Source of the DNA: an uncultured Eubacteriales bacterium
GTDB taxonomy: Bacteria; Bacillota; Clostridia; Oscillospirales; Oscillospiraceae
Assembly (NCBI GenBank): GCA_958402445.1
Contig: CATXTO010000067.1
Location: 1 to 7,448 of the forward strand
Direction: 5' to 3'
DNA length: 7,448 nucleotides
Shown here: positions 1 through 5,155 of the stretch, piece by piece
How positions within the stretch are numbered: the stretch's first letter is position 1
How the letters are laid out: every line of letters begins with the position of its first letter
Notes under the pieces: model-generated
What the model was told of the DNA's origin: nothing
Databases searched by the model: none
The model's input: only the letters and a program-made list of their open reading frames with translations
Made by a program: the position numbers and the translations under genes

Positions 1-92
1 TGCTCGCCCGCCTTTGACGTACGTATGCTGTTACACTGCGCTGTTTCATCCCCAGCGAATTCCCTCAGCGGGCGACCGCAGGTCGCCCCTAC
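1..92 (+). repeat. Type A palindromic element, copy 1 (left end outside window)
   Basis: Bases 1-92 match the last part of the two complete A copies, including the middle with GACGTACGTATG and the right hairpin ending CGCCCCTAC. The left terminal repeat lies before the window. Confidence 0.9.
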
Positions 93-116
93 ATCCCCGG
101 GGTTTGAAGCGCACCT

Positions 117-194
117 GTAGGGGCGAGCTGTGCTCGCCCGCCGGCCTGGCAGGTTCGGGAAATCTTCCAGCGGGCGACCACAGGTCGCCCCTAC
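117..194 (+). repeat. Type B palindromic element, copy 1
   Basis: A 78-bp element with the same terminal hairpins as type A and a shorter middle of its own (CGGCCTGGCAGG...CTTCCA). It is almost identical to 545-622. Confidence 0.92.
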
Positions 195-251
195 GCCCCG
201 GGTCGGACACGCCCTGTAGGGATGAGCCGCGCACGCCCGTCGTTTCCCCCT
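195..251 (+). repeat. Linker C, copy 1 (degenerate element left end)
   Basis: A 57-bp linker also present at 358-414. It contains GTAGGGATGAGC, a decayed form of the left terminal hairpin, so it probably descends from another copy of the element. Confidence 0.85.
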
Positions 252-357
252 GTAGGGGCGAGCTTTGCTCGCCCGCCTTTGACGTACGTATGCTGTTACA
301 CTGCGCTGTTTCATCCCCAGCGAATTCCCTCAGCGGGCGACCGCAGGTCGCCCCTAC
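252..357 (+). repeat. Type A palindromic element, copy 2 (complete)
   Basis: A complete 106-bp element bounded by GTAGGGGCGA and TCGCCCCTAC. It is nearly identical to 415-520, differing mainly in the left hairpin loop (TTT here, TGC there), as expected if the stem is what is conserved. Confidence 0.93.
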
Positions 358-414
358 GCCTCGGGTCGGGCACGCCCTGTAGGGATGGGCTGCGTTTGCC
401 CGTCGTTTCCCCTT
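358..414 (+). repeat. Linker C, copy 2
   Basis: Second copy of the 57-bp linker. The changes relative to copy 1 lie in the decayed hairpin; this copy can still pair GATGGGC with GCCCGTC. Confidence 0.85.
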
Positions 415-520
415 GTAGGGGCGAGCTGCGCTCGCCCGCCTTTGACGTACGTATGCTGTTACACTGCGCTGTTTCATCCCCAGCGAATTCCCTCAGCGGG
501 CGACCGCAGGTCGCCCCTAC
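415..520 (+). repeat. Type A palindromic element, copy 3 (complete)
   Basis: A complete 106-bp element with perfect 10-bp terminal inverted repeats and the same middle as copies 1 and 2. Confidence 0.93.
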
Positions 521-544
521 ACCCCCGGGGTTTGAAACGCACCT

Positions 545-622
545 GTAGGGGCGAGCTGTGCTCGCCCGCCGGTCTGGCAGGTTCGGGAAATCTTCCAGCG
601 GGCGACCACAGGTCGCCCCTAC
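545..622 (+). repeat. Type B palindromic element, copy 2
   Basis: A 78-bp element nearly identical to 117-194. It is preceded, like that copy, by linker D (521-544). Confidence 0.92.
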
Positions 623-647
623 ATTCCGTTATCATATAGATTCTCCC

Positions 648-673
648 AGCGGGCGACCGAAGGTCGTTGCTAC
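648..673 (+). repeat. Degenerate right end of a palindromic element
   Basis: AGCGGGCGACCGAAGGTCG followed by TTGCTAC resembles the right hairpin of the A and B elements, with the terminal CGCCCCTAC decayed to CGTTGCTAC. It overlaps the stop codon of the membrane-protein gene on the minus strand. Confidence 0.75.
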
Positions 674-1221
674 GCCTCCCGGTTCCGACCGCGTCCCATA
701 GGAGCTTCCTCTTCCGCCGCCGGCTGGGTCCGGTCCCTGCGGATTTCAGAGTCGTTGTGCTGCATATTTTTTACCATACTGATCATATTGACATCCTCGT
801 CCTTGGGGAACAGGTGCTCGGCGATGATTTTAGGCAGCACGAGAATGCTGGAGAGGATACCGGCAACGCTGCCCAGAATAGCGCCCAGGTCCGCCGCAGA
901 AGGCCGCTCCTTGTGTGCCGCAAGGAAAAGGACTACAAGAGAGCAAACAATAATCCCGATAAAGCTCAACATGGTGACGCCAAAAAAGATAACCCGATAC
1001 CATTTTTTCCAAGTGTCTTTGACGTGATATTCGCTAATGTACTGTGCCAACAATTCGGAGTACAGCTGATTTCTGCGGACGTATTCCGGGTCCTGACCCC
1101 GCCGCTCCTTTTCCACCGTTTTCAGCAAGGCGCTGTCGTTGACTGGCAGCCGGTCTTTGGTTGGCGGCGCATCCGCCACGATTTGTTCCAGAATGCGCCG
1201 GTATTCTTGCGTTTCCCCCAC
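670..1221 (-). CDS. Two-helix membrane protein, partner of the upstream peptidase
   Basis: A 183-residue protein of unknown function. Residues 1-76 are hydrophilic and charged, predicted cytoplasmic; helix 1 spans about 77-101, a short loop (AHKERPSAADLG) follows, and helix 2 spans about 112-133. The segment EHLFPKDEDVNMISMVKNMQ (135-154) looks like a conserved juxtamembrane motif, and the tail from 155 is charged and low in complexity. No enzyme motif is visible. The start is GTG: it follows TGAGGAAAA, and no ATG occurs before the first helix. The gene begins 13 nt after the peptidase stop with no terminator between, so the two are co-transcribed. I believe similar proteins occur beside ImmA/IrrE peptidases in other gut Firmicutes, but this is from memory. 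It could be an effector, a membrane anchor or a proteolytic substrate. The TAG stop and the sequence after it belong to a repeat element, so the original C-terminus may have been longer. Confidence 0.85.
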   Translation of the reverse strand: MGETQEYRRILEQIVADAPPTKDRLPVNDSALLKTVEKERRGQDPEYVRRNQLYSELLAQYISEYHVKDTWKKWYRVIFFGVTMLSFIGIIVCSLVVLFLAAHKERPSAADLGAILGSVAGILSSILVLPKIIAEHLFPKDEDVNMISMVKNMQHNDSEIRRDRTQPAAEEEAPMGRGRNREA

Positions 1222-1234
1222 TTTTCCTCACCGC

Positions 1235-1753
1235 CTAAATCAAGCGCAGCTGCTCTAAACGCACCTGGGCGGCTGGCCTGGAGACGGCGAACTGGCCGGA
1301 AATAAACTCTATCTTTTCAAAGTCAAAGAGCTTCCTCCCGGCTTCACCCTGCTGCTTCAGCGCCGAGCGGACCAAATCCTCCGGCATGAGAAGATTGGAG
1401 GCAAAGATATTGGCCTCCTGCTCCATCCCCCCGTTTTGCCCCGCGTCCCGGTGGGCATAGAGGGCATCGTCTGGTTTTTTGTGAAGAATATAGTGAGCCA
1501 ACTCGTGGGCGATGGTGAAGCGGCGCCTGCTGGCGCAATCCGACAGATTTACCACAATCACTTGATTGGAATCATACTTGTCGAATGGTTTCTCCTGTGC
1601 GACGATGAAGCCGGACACGTCGTCGGGAAGGTACTCTTGGTAAACCGATATGCCGAAACGCTCACACAGGCCAACGATGTTGACAGGATATTCGGAGATG
1701 TGATTTTCGGCGCAAATTTCTTTTGCTTTTTCAATAATTTCATTTTTTAGCAT
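1235..1753 (-). CDS. ImmA/IrrE-type (M78) zinc metallopeptidase
   Basis: A 172-residue single-domain protein. The zinc-peptidase motif is HELAH (residues 83-87), preceded by RRRFTIA, and the family's downstream glutamate motif is EQEANIFASNLLMP (111-124), with E113 the likely third zinc ligand. The N-terminal 60 residues (helix, then PVNIVGLCERFGISV) are typical of the M78 / COG2856 family, whose members include ImmA, which cleaves the ICEBs1 repressor, and IrrE, the Deinococcus DdrO protease. Unlike IrrE it has no extra C-terminal domain, and no helix-turn-helix repressor is encoded beside it in this window. The second ATG (1753) is chosen as start because AAGGAG lies 9 nt upstream of it, whereas the ATG at 1762 directly abuts that site. 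It is the first gene of an operon with the membrane protein and appears lower in GC than the phage and ABC-F genes, suggesting separate acquisition. The substrate is unknown; a repressor, an antitoxin or the membrane partner are possibilities. Confidence 0.93.
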   Translation of the reverse strand: MLKNEIIEKAKEICAENHISEYPVNIVGLCERFGISVYQEYLPDDVSGFIVAQEKPFDKYDSNQVIVVNLSDCASRRRFTIAHELAHYILHKKPDDALYAHRDAGQNGGMEQEANIFASNLLMPEDLVRSALKQQGEAGRKLFDFEKIEFISGQFAVSRPAAQVRLEQLRLI

Positions 1754-1781
1754 GACCTTCATCTCCTTTCTGACAAGTTGG

Positions 1782-1807
1782 TGTATGATATAATTCATTA
1801 TAGTATA
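1782..1807. promoter_or_regulatory. Candidate operator: palindrome over the -10 element
   Basis: TATAAT-2-ATTATA forms a perfect 6-bp inverted repeat covering the -10 and start region. The arms extend imperfectly to 12 bp (9 of 12 matching, GTATGATATAAT against CTATACTATAAT). A repressor dimer could bind here. AT-rich -10 sequences can look palindromic by chance, so the regulatory role is an inference. Confidence 0.4.
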
Positions 1808-1825
1808 GTACCTGTGATTTTGCAA
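1797..1825 (-). promoter_or_regulatory. Sigma-A promoter of the peptidase/membrane-protein operon
   Basis: On the minus strand TTGCAA (1820-1825) and a consensus TATAAT (1797-1802) are separated by exactly 17 nt. Transcription would start near 1790, about 37 nt before the ATG, leaving room for the AAGGAG site. It lies just downstream of the amidase terminator, so the operon is set up to be expressed independently of phage late transcription. Confidence 0.85.
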
Positions 1826-1839
1826 GAATTGAAGAAAAT

Positions 1840-1880
1840 TTGTAAAATAAAAATAGCCCAAAAACCCAAAAGAGGCTATA
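1840..1880 (-). terminator. Intrinsic terminator of the amidase gene
   Basis: Minus strand: ATAGCCT pairs with GGGCTAT (7 bp, one G-U) around a 13-nt loop, followed by TTTTATTTTA. The 5' arm includes the amidase TAG stop. It separates the phage block from the peptidase operon. Confidence 0.75.
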
Positions 1881-2688
1881 GCTTCCCCAGCCGGTCCAGG
1901 ACTACCAGGGTGCGTAGCAGATCGTAGCGCAGGTCCAGGTCCCGGCCGTTGCCCTGGAGGACGCCGGCGGCTGCCAGCCGCTCCACGGTGGGCCTTGCCC
2001 AGTCGGGAACCGATTCCAGAGTCCGGTACGTTCGGGCCCTTCGGTCCGCCTCTATGGCAGCCTGGACCAGGCGCGTCCATTTCTCCTGGGTAGAAGGGAG
2101 GAATGCCGGGTCCTCCGCCTCCTCGGACCCCGCCAGCGCCTGCGCCGTGTCCGCCCGGAAGCCGTCCATGGTCTTGCCGTGCCGGGAGAACCAATGCCCC
2201 ACGTCCTTATGGTTCGAGGCGATGCCCCGGGCGCAGCCCTCCGCGTGGTCCAGTACCACCCCGTCCGCCAGGGGGTCCAGGCCGAACATCCGGCATAGGT
2301 AGGCGGTCAACTCCACCGCCTCTTGGTATACCGCTTGAAAGTACGCGCCGTCGTTGCGGTCATCCTCGCAGATTTCGAAGCTCAGGTGGGTGTCATTGCC
2401 GCTGCGGCCACAGTGCCAGGCCCGCATATCCCAGGGCAGCGTCTGATAGGTGGCGACGCTGCCGTCCGAGCGCTTGCCGATGAACGCATGCACGCATACG
2501 TCCAGGCCGGGCCGGTTCCAGTGGTTGTCGTATGGGTTGCGCCCCAAAAGGCCGTCGTCCGGCTGGACGTATCGCTTTAAGCTGGGGTTGTTGACCCCGG
2601 TGGAGTGGACCATGATCCCCTTGGGAATGATGGATTTGCCGGCTGCATAGCAGTCGCTCTGGGTGAAAAGGCAGGTGTGTAGCTGCAT
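1876..2688 (-). CDS. Phage N-acetylmuramoyl-L-alanine amidase (endolysin)
   Basis: A 270-residue lysin that should cut the bond between N-acetylmuramic acid and L-alanine in peptidoglycan. The N-terminal Amidase_2 (T7 lysozyme/AmpD-like) domain covers about residues 15-185. Probable zinc ligands are H28 (VHSTG), H148 (DHAEG) and D162 in NHKDVGHWF; WHCG (91-94) and SFEICED (103-109) match other conserved parts of the fold. After a linker at about 183-200, the last 70 residues (YRTLESVPDWARPTVERLAA ... LVVLDRLGKL) resemble a C-terminal module common in Firmicutes phage amidases, probably for wall binding or substrate targeting. There is no signal peptide, so release depends on the holin. The start is fixed by AAAGGGAG 6 nt upstream; the frame stays open further upstream but through the leader and the terminator. 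It follows the holin gene on the same strand but is separated from it by a strong terminator and a long leader. Confidence 0.95.
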   Translation of the reverse strand: MQLHTCLFTQSDCYAAGKSIIPKGIMVHSTGVNNPSLKRYVQPDDGLLGRNPYDNHWNRPGLDVCVHAFIGKRSDGSVATYQTLPWDMRAWHCGRSGNDTHLSFEICEDDRNDGAYFQAVYQEAVELTAYLCRMFGLDPLADGVVLDHAEGCARGIASNHKDVGHWFSRHGKTMDGFRADTAQALAGSEEAEDPAFLPSTQEKWTRLVQAAIEADRRARTYRTLESVPDWARPTVERLAAAGVLQGNGRDLDLRYDLLRTLVVLDRLGKL

Positions 2689-2882
2689 GTTGTGCTCCCT
2701 TTCTGACGGTATTTTCCTCGGTGTCTGTCCTTGCCGCCGCACCTGGCGGGCTGGAGCCCGATGTTTGACGGGTTTGTACCTTGCGGGCAGGCGGCGCTTA
2801 CAGGGAATACGATGGAGCGTATGCTCCAGGAGCGGGAAAGCATCCTTGAGAGTTCTAAAAAATAAGAGAAAAACGAATTTAA
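2689..2882 (-). other. Long structured-looking leader of the amidase gene
   Basis: This 194-nt stretch between the terminator and the amidase start has no convincing gene. On the minus strand it begins with an AT-rich segment (2850-2882), then forms hairpin TGGAGC-n4-GCTCCA (2813-2828), then a larger helix GCCGCC/GGCGGC (2733-2738 with 2790-2795) that encloses a smaller hairpin CGGGC-n4-GCCCG (2747-2760). The amidase ribosome site follows. I see no clear -35/-10 pair. It could be a structured 5' UTR, a small RNA, or decayed phage sequence. Confidence 0.5.
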
Positions 2883-2920
2883 AAACGCGGGAACGGGAAC
2901 TGATTCCCGTTCCCGCGTTT
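2883..2920 (-). terminator. Strong intrinsic terminator between holin and amidase
   Basis: A perfect 17-bp stem (2883-2899 with 2904-2920) with a 4-nt loop, followed on the minus strand by TTTTTAAATTCG. It would end most transcription coming from the tail/holin genes before the amidase. The plus-strand side has only a short T run, so it mainly works on the minus strand. Confidence 0.85.
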
Positions 2921-2951
2921 ACCCACCGGATTCCCGTGGCTCGGAGGCTAT

Positions 2952-2984
2952 TGGAAGGCTGGAGACTGGGGCTTCGGCCTTCCA
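2952..2984 (-). other. Hairpin directly after the holin stop codon
   Basis: TGGAAGGC (2952-2959) and GCCTTCCA (2977-2984) form a perfect 8-bp stem with a 17-nt loop, touching the holin TGA. No T run follows, so it is more likely an mRNA 3' stability or processing structure than a terminator. Confidence 0.5.
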
Positions 2985-3245
2985 TCATCCTTTTTTCATT
3001 TGCTTGCCCATTTGATGGGCGCCGGTAGCGGCAAGGCCGGAGACGATGCCCACGGCCACGGCGGTCAGGGGCTCGGAAGCCGGAAAGTCGGGCATGAGAT
3101 ACAGTCCCGCTACGCCCAGGGCGGCTCCCGCCAGACCCACGATGCAGGGAACCCATTTGTTGGGCAGGCCTATGGCCTTTACAATCTGTCCGATGAGATA
3201 GCAGATGACGGTGATACCCGCCACGCTGGCAATACCAAAATCCAT
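2985..3245 (-). CDS. Phage holin (Hol44-like, three membrane helices)
   Basis: An 86-residue protein with three hydrophobic segments at about residues 5-24, 31-51 and 58-76, a PDFP turn before the third, and a short basic C-terminus (KQMKKG). The size, topology and the CYLIGQIVKA, NKW and VGIVSGLAATG pieces fit the Firmicutes phage holin family I know as Hol44 / holin superfamily V. It would form membrane lesions that let the amidase reach the wall. The start has GGGAGGA 7 nt upstream. It lies 13 nt after the small membrane/coiled-coil gene and before the terminator at 2883-2920. Confidence 0.9.
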   Translation of the reverse strand: MDFGIASVAGITVICYLIGQIVKAIGLPNKWVPCIVGLAGAALGVAGLYLMPDFPASEPLTAVAVGIVSGLAATGAHQMGKQMKKG

Positions 3246-3258
3246 TTGATTATCCTCC

Positions 3259-3501
3259 CTAACCAGTTGTATGCGCCAGGTCGTCGATTCGGTGATTGAT
3301 GACCTTCCATTTTTCCTCCTGGACCTCCAGGCGGCCCTCCAGCTTATAGGTCTTATCCACCAAATTGTTGTGGGCCTGAACCTTCCGCTCCAGCTGCTCC
3401 AGGCGGTAGTTCGTGAGTCTGGAGCTGGCCAGGACCCCCGCCAGAGATCCCAGCAGGGTCCCCGCCAGGCTCAACAGCGCCACGACTAGACTCTCGCTCA
3501 T
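3259..3501 (-). CDS. Small membrane-anchored coiled-coil protein of phage lysis module (XhlA-like role)
   Basis: An 80-residue protein: one N-terminal membrane helix (about residues 4-27, rich in small residues, LLSLAGTLLGSLAGVLA), then a charged helical region with heptad spacing (YRLEQLERKVQAHNNLV ... LEGRLEVQEEKWKVINHRIDDL). Proteins of this shape are common directly before holins in Firmicutes phages. The layout is the reverse of classical XhlA (coiled coil then C-terminal helix), so I compare by position and not by homology. The start is taken as the ATG leading into the membrane helix; it lies 2 nt after the tail gene's stop with only a weak GGCGG upstream, so translation is probably coupled. 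The frame is open for 21 further codons into the tail gene, which I consider spurious. It may assist holin assembly or anchor a complex. Confidence 0.82.
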   Translation of the reverse strand: MSESLVVALLSLAGTLLGSLAGVLASSRLTNYRLEQLERKVQAHNNLVDKTYKLEGRLEVQEEKWKVINHRIDDLAHTTG

Positions 3502-3503
3502 CC

Positions 3504-4865
3504 CTAAACCGCCGTGACGCCGATATCCCGCACCACGTACAGCTTGCCTGCGCAGAAGATGCACAGCAGCAGGGCGCCGGGGAGCGCGGTGCCCACGTTC
3601 AGCATTAGATCCGGATATAGAACGCCGTCGAGTTCCACGCGCAGGGCGTCGGTCATGCCAATATGCCCCCCGATGTAGACGAAGAACAAAAAATTGTCCT
3701 GGGCGGAGAATTCATTGGGGCTCAGATGGACGGTGTTGCCGTCCTCATCTCCCAGACTGAACATAAACCCCACCTTTTTGGCGGGAAAGGCGGCGTAGAG
3801 GGCGTCTCTGGTGAGGCCTGCGCCAGCCCCGCCCGGCTTGGTCCAGAGCCTGCCGCTCAGGTCGATGCCCACAGCCTGCGTCATGTCCTGGCCCTTGACC
3901 ATGGGACGGACGCCCCCCAGCGTGAGGCTGGAGGCCACGGGCAGGGTATAGCCGCCGGAATCCACCTGCACGTTGCCGCTCTGGTCCGGACCGGAGCCGT
4001 TGATGGTCCGGACCAGACCCGCAGTTTTCTCGTCCACATAGGCCTTGTTGGCCGCGTCCGTGGCTTTCACGGGTACGGCTACGTTGCGCAAAGGCGTGGT
4101 TGCCTGGAGGCCCCGGTCCGAGGCAATGCGCACGTCCGGCTCATCAGGCGTGCCGCCGCTGGTGAGCCAAACCTGGCCGAACGAATTCCGGAACCGGAAC
4201 TGATTCGCCTCTACGGCGGCGGCAGCGGTTAAGCTGTTTTCCCCCATGTGGAGCTCGCCCTCCATCCTGCCGCCGGCCAGGGGCAGGGCCTTTTCCGCCT
4301 CCGCCTGGGCCACCTGGGCTGCGGTTTGAGCCGCCTCCGCTGCGGCCTTCGCGGCTACGGCCGCAGTTCGGGCCTCGTTGGCGGCGGTCTGGGCCCCGCT
4401 GACCTGCTGGTTCAGACGGTCCAGGGCCTCGTTGATCTGCCGCAGGCTGGAGAAGTTGTAATAGTCCGCGGATTCCAGCTCCTCCGAGGTGAGAACCGTC
4501 CCCTGCACCTGCACGTAGAAGGTGAAGGTGGACAAAAGCGCGTCGTCCTGGGTGAACAGGGTCACCTCGCAGCGTACGGGGCCCGGGACGGTGAGCATCT
4601 GGGGCGCCAGCTCCACCAGGAGCGTGCTGCCTTGGACGGTGACGGCCTGCCCGCCGTCGGGGGTCTTGTCATAGAGCCCGCAGGTGCCGTCCGGCTTCCG
4701 GTAGCGGACCAGCCCCGCCGTCCCGGCGGGGACGGTCCAGGACGTCCCGCTGGAGAGCAGCGCAATGGCGGCCTGCCGGGCGCGGCGGTCGCCCTGCTTG
4801 GCGTGGATGGTAGGCCCGTCCCCGGGGCGGGCCAGATCGATGGTGATGGTCTGTGTGATGGTCAT
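3504..4865 (-). CDS. BppU-like phage baseplate/tail fibre protein
   Basis: A 453-residue structural protein. Residues 1 to about 135 resemble the N-terminal domain of BppU (upper baseplate protein of lactococcal siphophages): MTITQTITIDLARPG, then beta-rich sequence ending TFTFYVQVQGTVLTSEELES. A long alanine-rich coiled coil follows (about 140-193). Next come short fibre modules: LPLAGGRMEGELHMGENSL (194-212), VKATDAANKAYVDEK (266-280), INGSGPDQSGNVQV (288-301) and YTLPVASSLTLGGV (306-319), patterns common in trimeric phage fibres. The C-terminal 100 residues (LSPNEFSAQDNFLFFVYIGG ... LYVVRDIGV) I do not recognise; they may be a trimerisation or receptor-binding tip. AAAGGAGG lies 5 nt before the ATG. 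The first gene of the minus-strand phage block, it has no visible promoter, and no other tail gene lies upstream because the divergent ABC-F unit begins within about 110 bp. Confidence 0.88.
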   Translation of the reverse strand: MTITQTITIDLARPGDGPTIHAKQGDRRARQAAIALLSSGTSWTVPAGTAGLVRYRKPDGTCGLYDKTPDGGQAVTVQGSTLLVELAPQMLTVPGPVRCEVTLFTQDDALLSTFTFYVQVQGTVLTSEELESADYYNFSSLRQINEALDRLNQQVSGAQTAANEARTAAVAAKAAAEAAQTAAQVAQAEAEKALPLAGGRMEGELHMGENSLTAAAAVEANQFRFRNSFGQVWLTSGGTPDEPDVRIASDRGLQATTPLRNVAVPVKATDAANKAYVDEKTAGLVRTINGSGPDQSGNVQVDSGGYTLPVASSLTLGGVRPMVKGQDMTQAVGIDLSGRLWTKPGGAGAGLTRDALYAAFPAKKVGFMFSLGDEDGNTVHLSPNEFSAQDNFLFFVYIGGHIGMTDALRVELDGVLYPDLMLNVGTALPGALLLCIFCAGKLYVVRDIGVTAV

Positions 4866-4942
4866 ACGCGCCTCCTTTGCGTGTCTGGGGTTTGCCTTCC
4901 TTCATCTGTCTGCGGGAAGCGGCCCAAAGTTGCCCGGCGGCG

Positions 4943-4977
4943 TGCAACCGGCCTCCAACCGACAAAAACCGGTTGCA
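4943..4977. promoter_or_regulatory. Inverted repeat overlapping the ABC-F -35 element
   Basis: TGCAACCGG (4943-4951) and CCGGTTGCA (4969-4977) are perfect 9-bp arms separated by 17 bp. The right arm contains most of the -35 TTGCAA. It could be a repressor operator, or an RNA hairpin on the minus strand upstream of the tail gene. Confidence 0.45.
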
Positions 4978-5001
4978 AAACCGGCGCCGCCGTGGTATAC
5001 T
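4973..5001 (+). promoter_or_regulatory. Sigma-A promoter of the ABC-F gene
   Basis: TTGCAA (4973-4978), a 17-nt spacer and TATACT (4996-5001) preceded by TGG, giving an extended -10. Transcription would begin near 5008, about 220 nt before the ABC-F start codon, which leaves a long leader. Confidence 0.85.
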
Positions 5002-5030
5002 TCCCATAGAATTTGGGAAAGGGTGAAAGC

Positions 5031-5042
5031 ATGCGCAACTAA
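5031..5042 (+). CDS. Three-codon leader peptide (Met-Arg-Asn)
   Basis: ATG CGC AAC TAA, with AAAGGGTG ending 5 nt before the ATG. Very short leader ORFs ahead of a terminator are known for ABC-F resistance genes (lmo0919 of Listeria is, as I recall, also three codons). Translation would sense drug-stalled ribosomes at initiation or termination. An ORF this short can occur by chance; its ribosome site and the attenuator around it are what support it. Confidence 0.65.
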   Translation: MRN

Positions 5043-5155
5043 TCTGACTTCGGAAGAACAGAGCTGCTCCGGCAGCCCAGCCAGGCTGGGCTTTGCTCTG
5101 CTGCGCCGAATTCAGAGCTGCGCGCGTTCCGCCCTGGGGGCGGTCTGCCCGTATG

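Larger units (their letters stand above)
1..673. repeat. Mosaic array of palindromic GTAGGGGCGA elements
   Basis: This stretch holds no credible gene. It is built from short elements that begin GTAGGGGCGAGC and end GGTCGCCCCTAC, so the outer 10 bases (GTAGGGGCGA / TCGCCCCTAC) form perfect terminal inverted repeats. Each end also folds into its own hairpin: GGGCGAGC-n3-GCTCGCCC on the left and GGGCGACC-n3-GGTCGCCC on the right. Two element types, A (106 bp) and B (78 bp), share the ends and differ in the middle. They are joined by two recurring linkers: C (57 bp, 195-251 and 358-414) and D (24 bp, 93-116 and 521-544). The order is A, D, B, C, A, C, A, D, B, then unrelated bases 623-647 and a degenerate right end at 648-673. 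Open frames across it are by-products of the repeats. The array may act as a terminator or processing site for the operon ending at 670. Confidence 0.93.

Noticed and set aside
14..639. Several overlapping open frames on both strands in the first repeat array (14-382, 222-548, 385-639 plus; 46-477 minus)
   Set aside because: They are translations of tandem GC-rich repeats, with no ribosome sites and only repeat-derived similarity between them.
1..673. CRISPR array
   Set aside because: Repeats are long, internally palindromic at both ends and of two lengths; the 'spacers' themselves recur; there is no uniform 30-40-bp repeat.
1754..2194. N-terminal extension of the peptidase to 319 residues
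   Set aside because: It runs antisense-free but through the promoter, the terminator and the amidase gene in another frame; only the 1753 start has a correctly spaced ribosome site.
2689..3156. N-terminal extension of the amidase to 426 residues
   Set aside because: It would translate through a terminator hairpin, the leader and the holin's 3' end; the ribosome site at 2694-2701 fixes the start at 2688.
4866..4942. Promoter for the minus-strand tail gene
   Set aside because: Searched the minus strand from 5000 to 4866; no -35/-10 pair with 16-18 nt spacing stands out.
4248..5009. Plus-strand frame opposite the tail gene (253 codons), and similar frames opposite the ABC-F gene (5366-6019, 6032-6847 minus)
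   Set aside because: Composition is typical of antisense shadows in GC-rich DNA, and the opposite strand encodes recognisable proteins.
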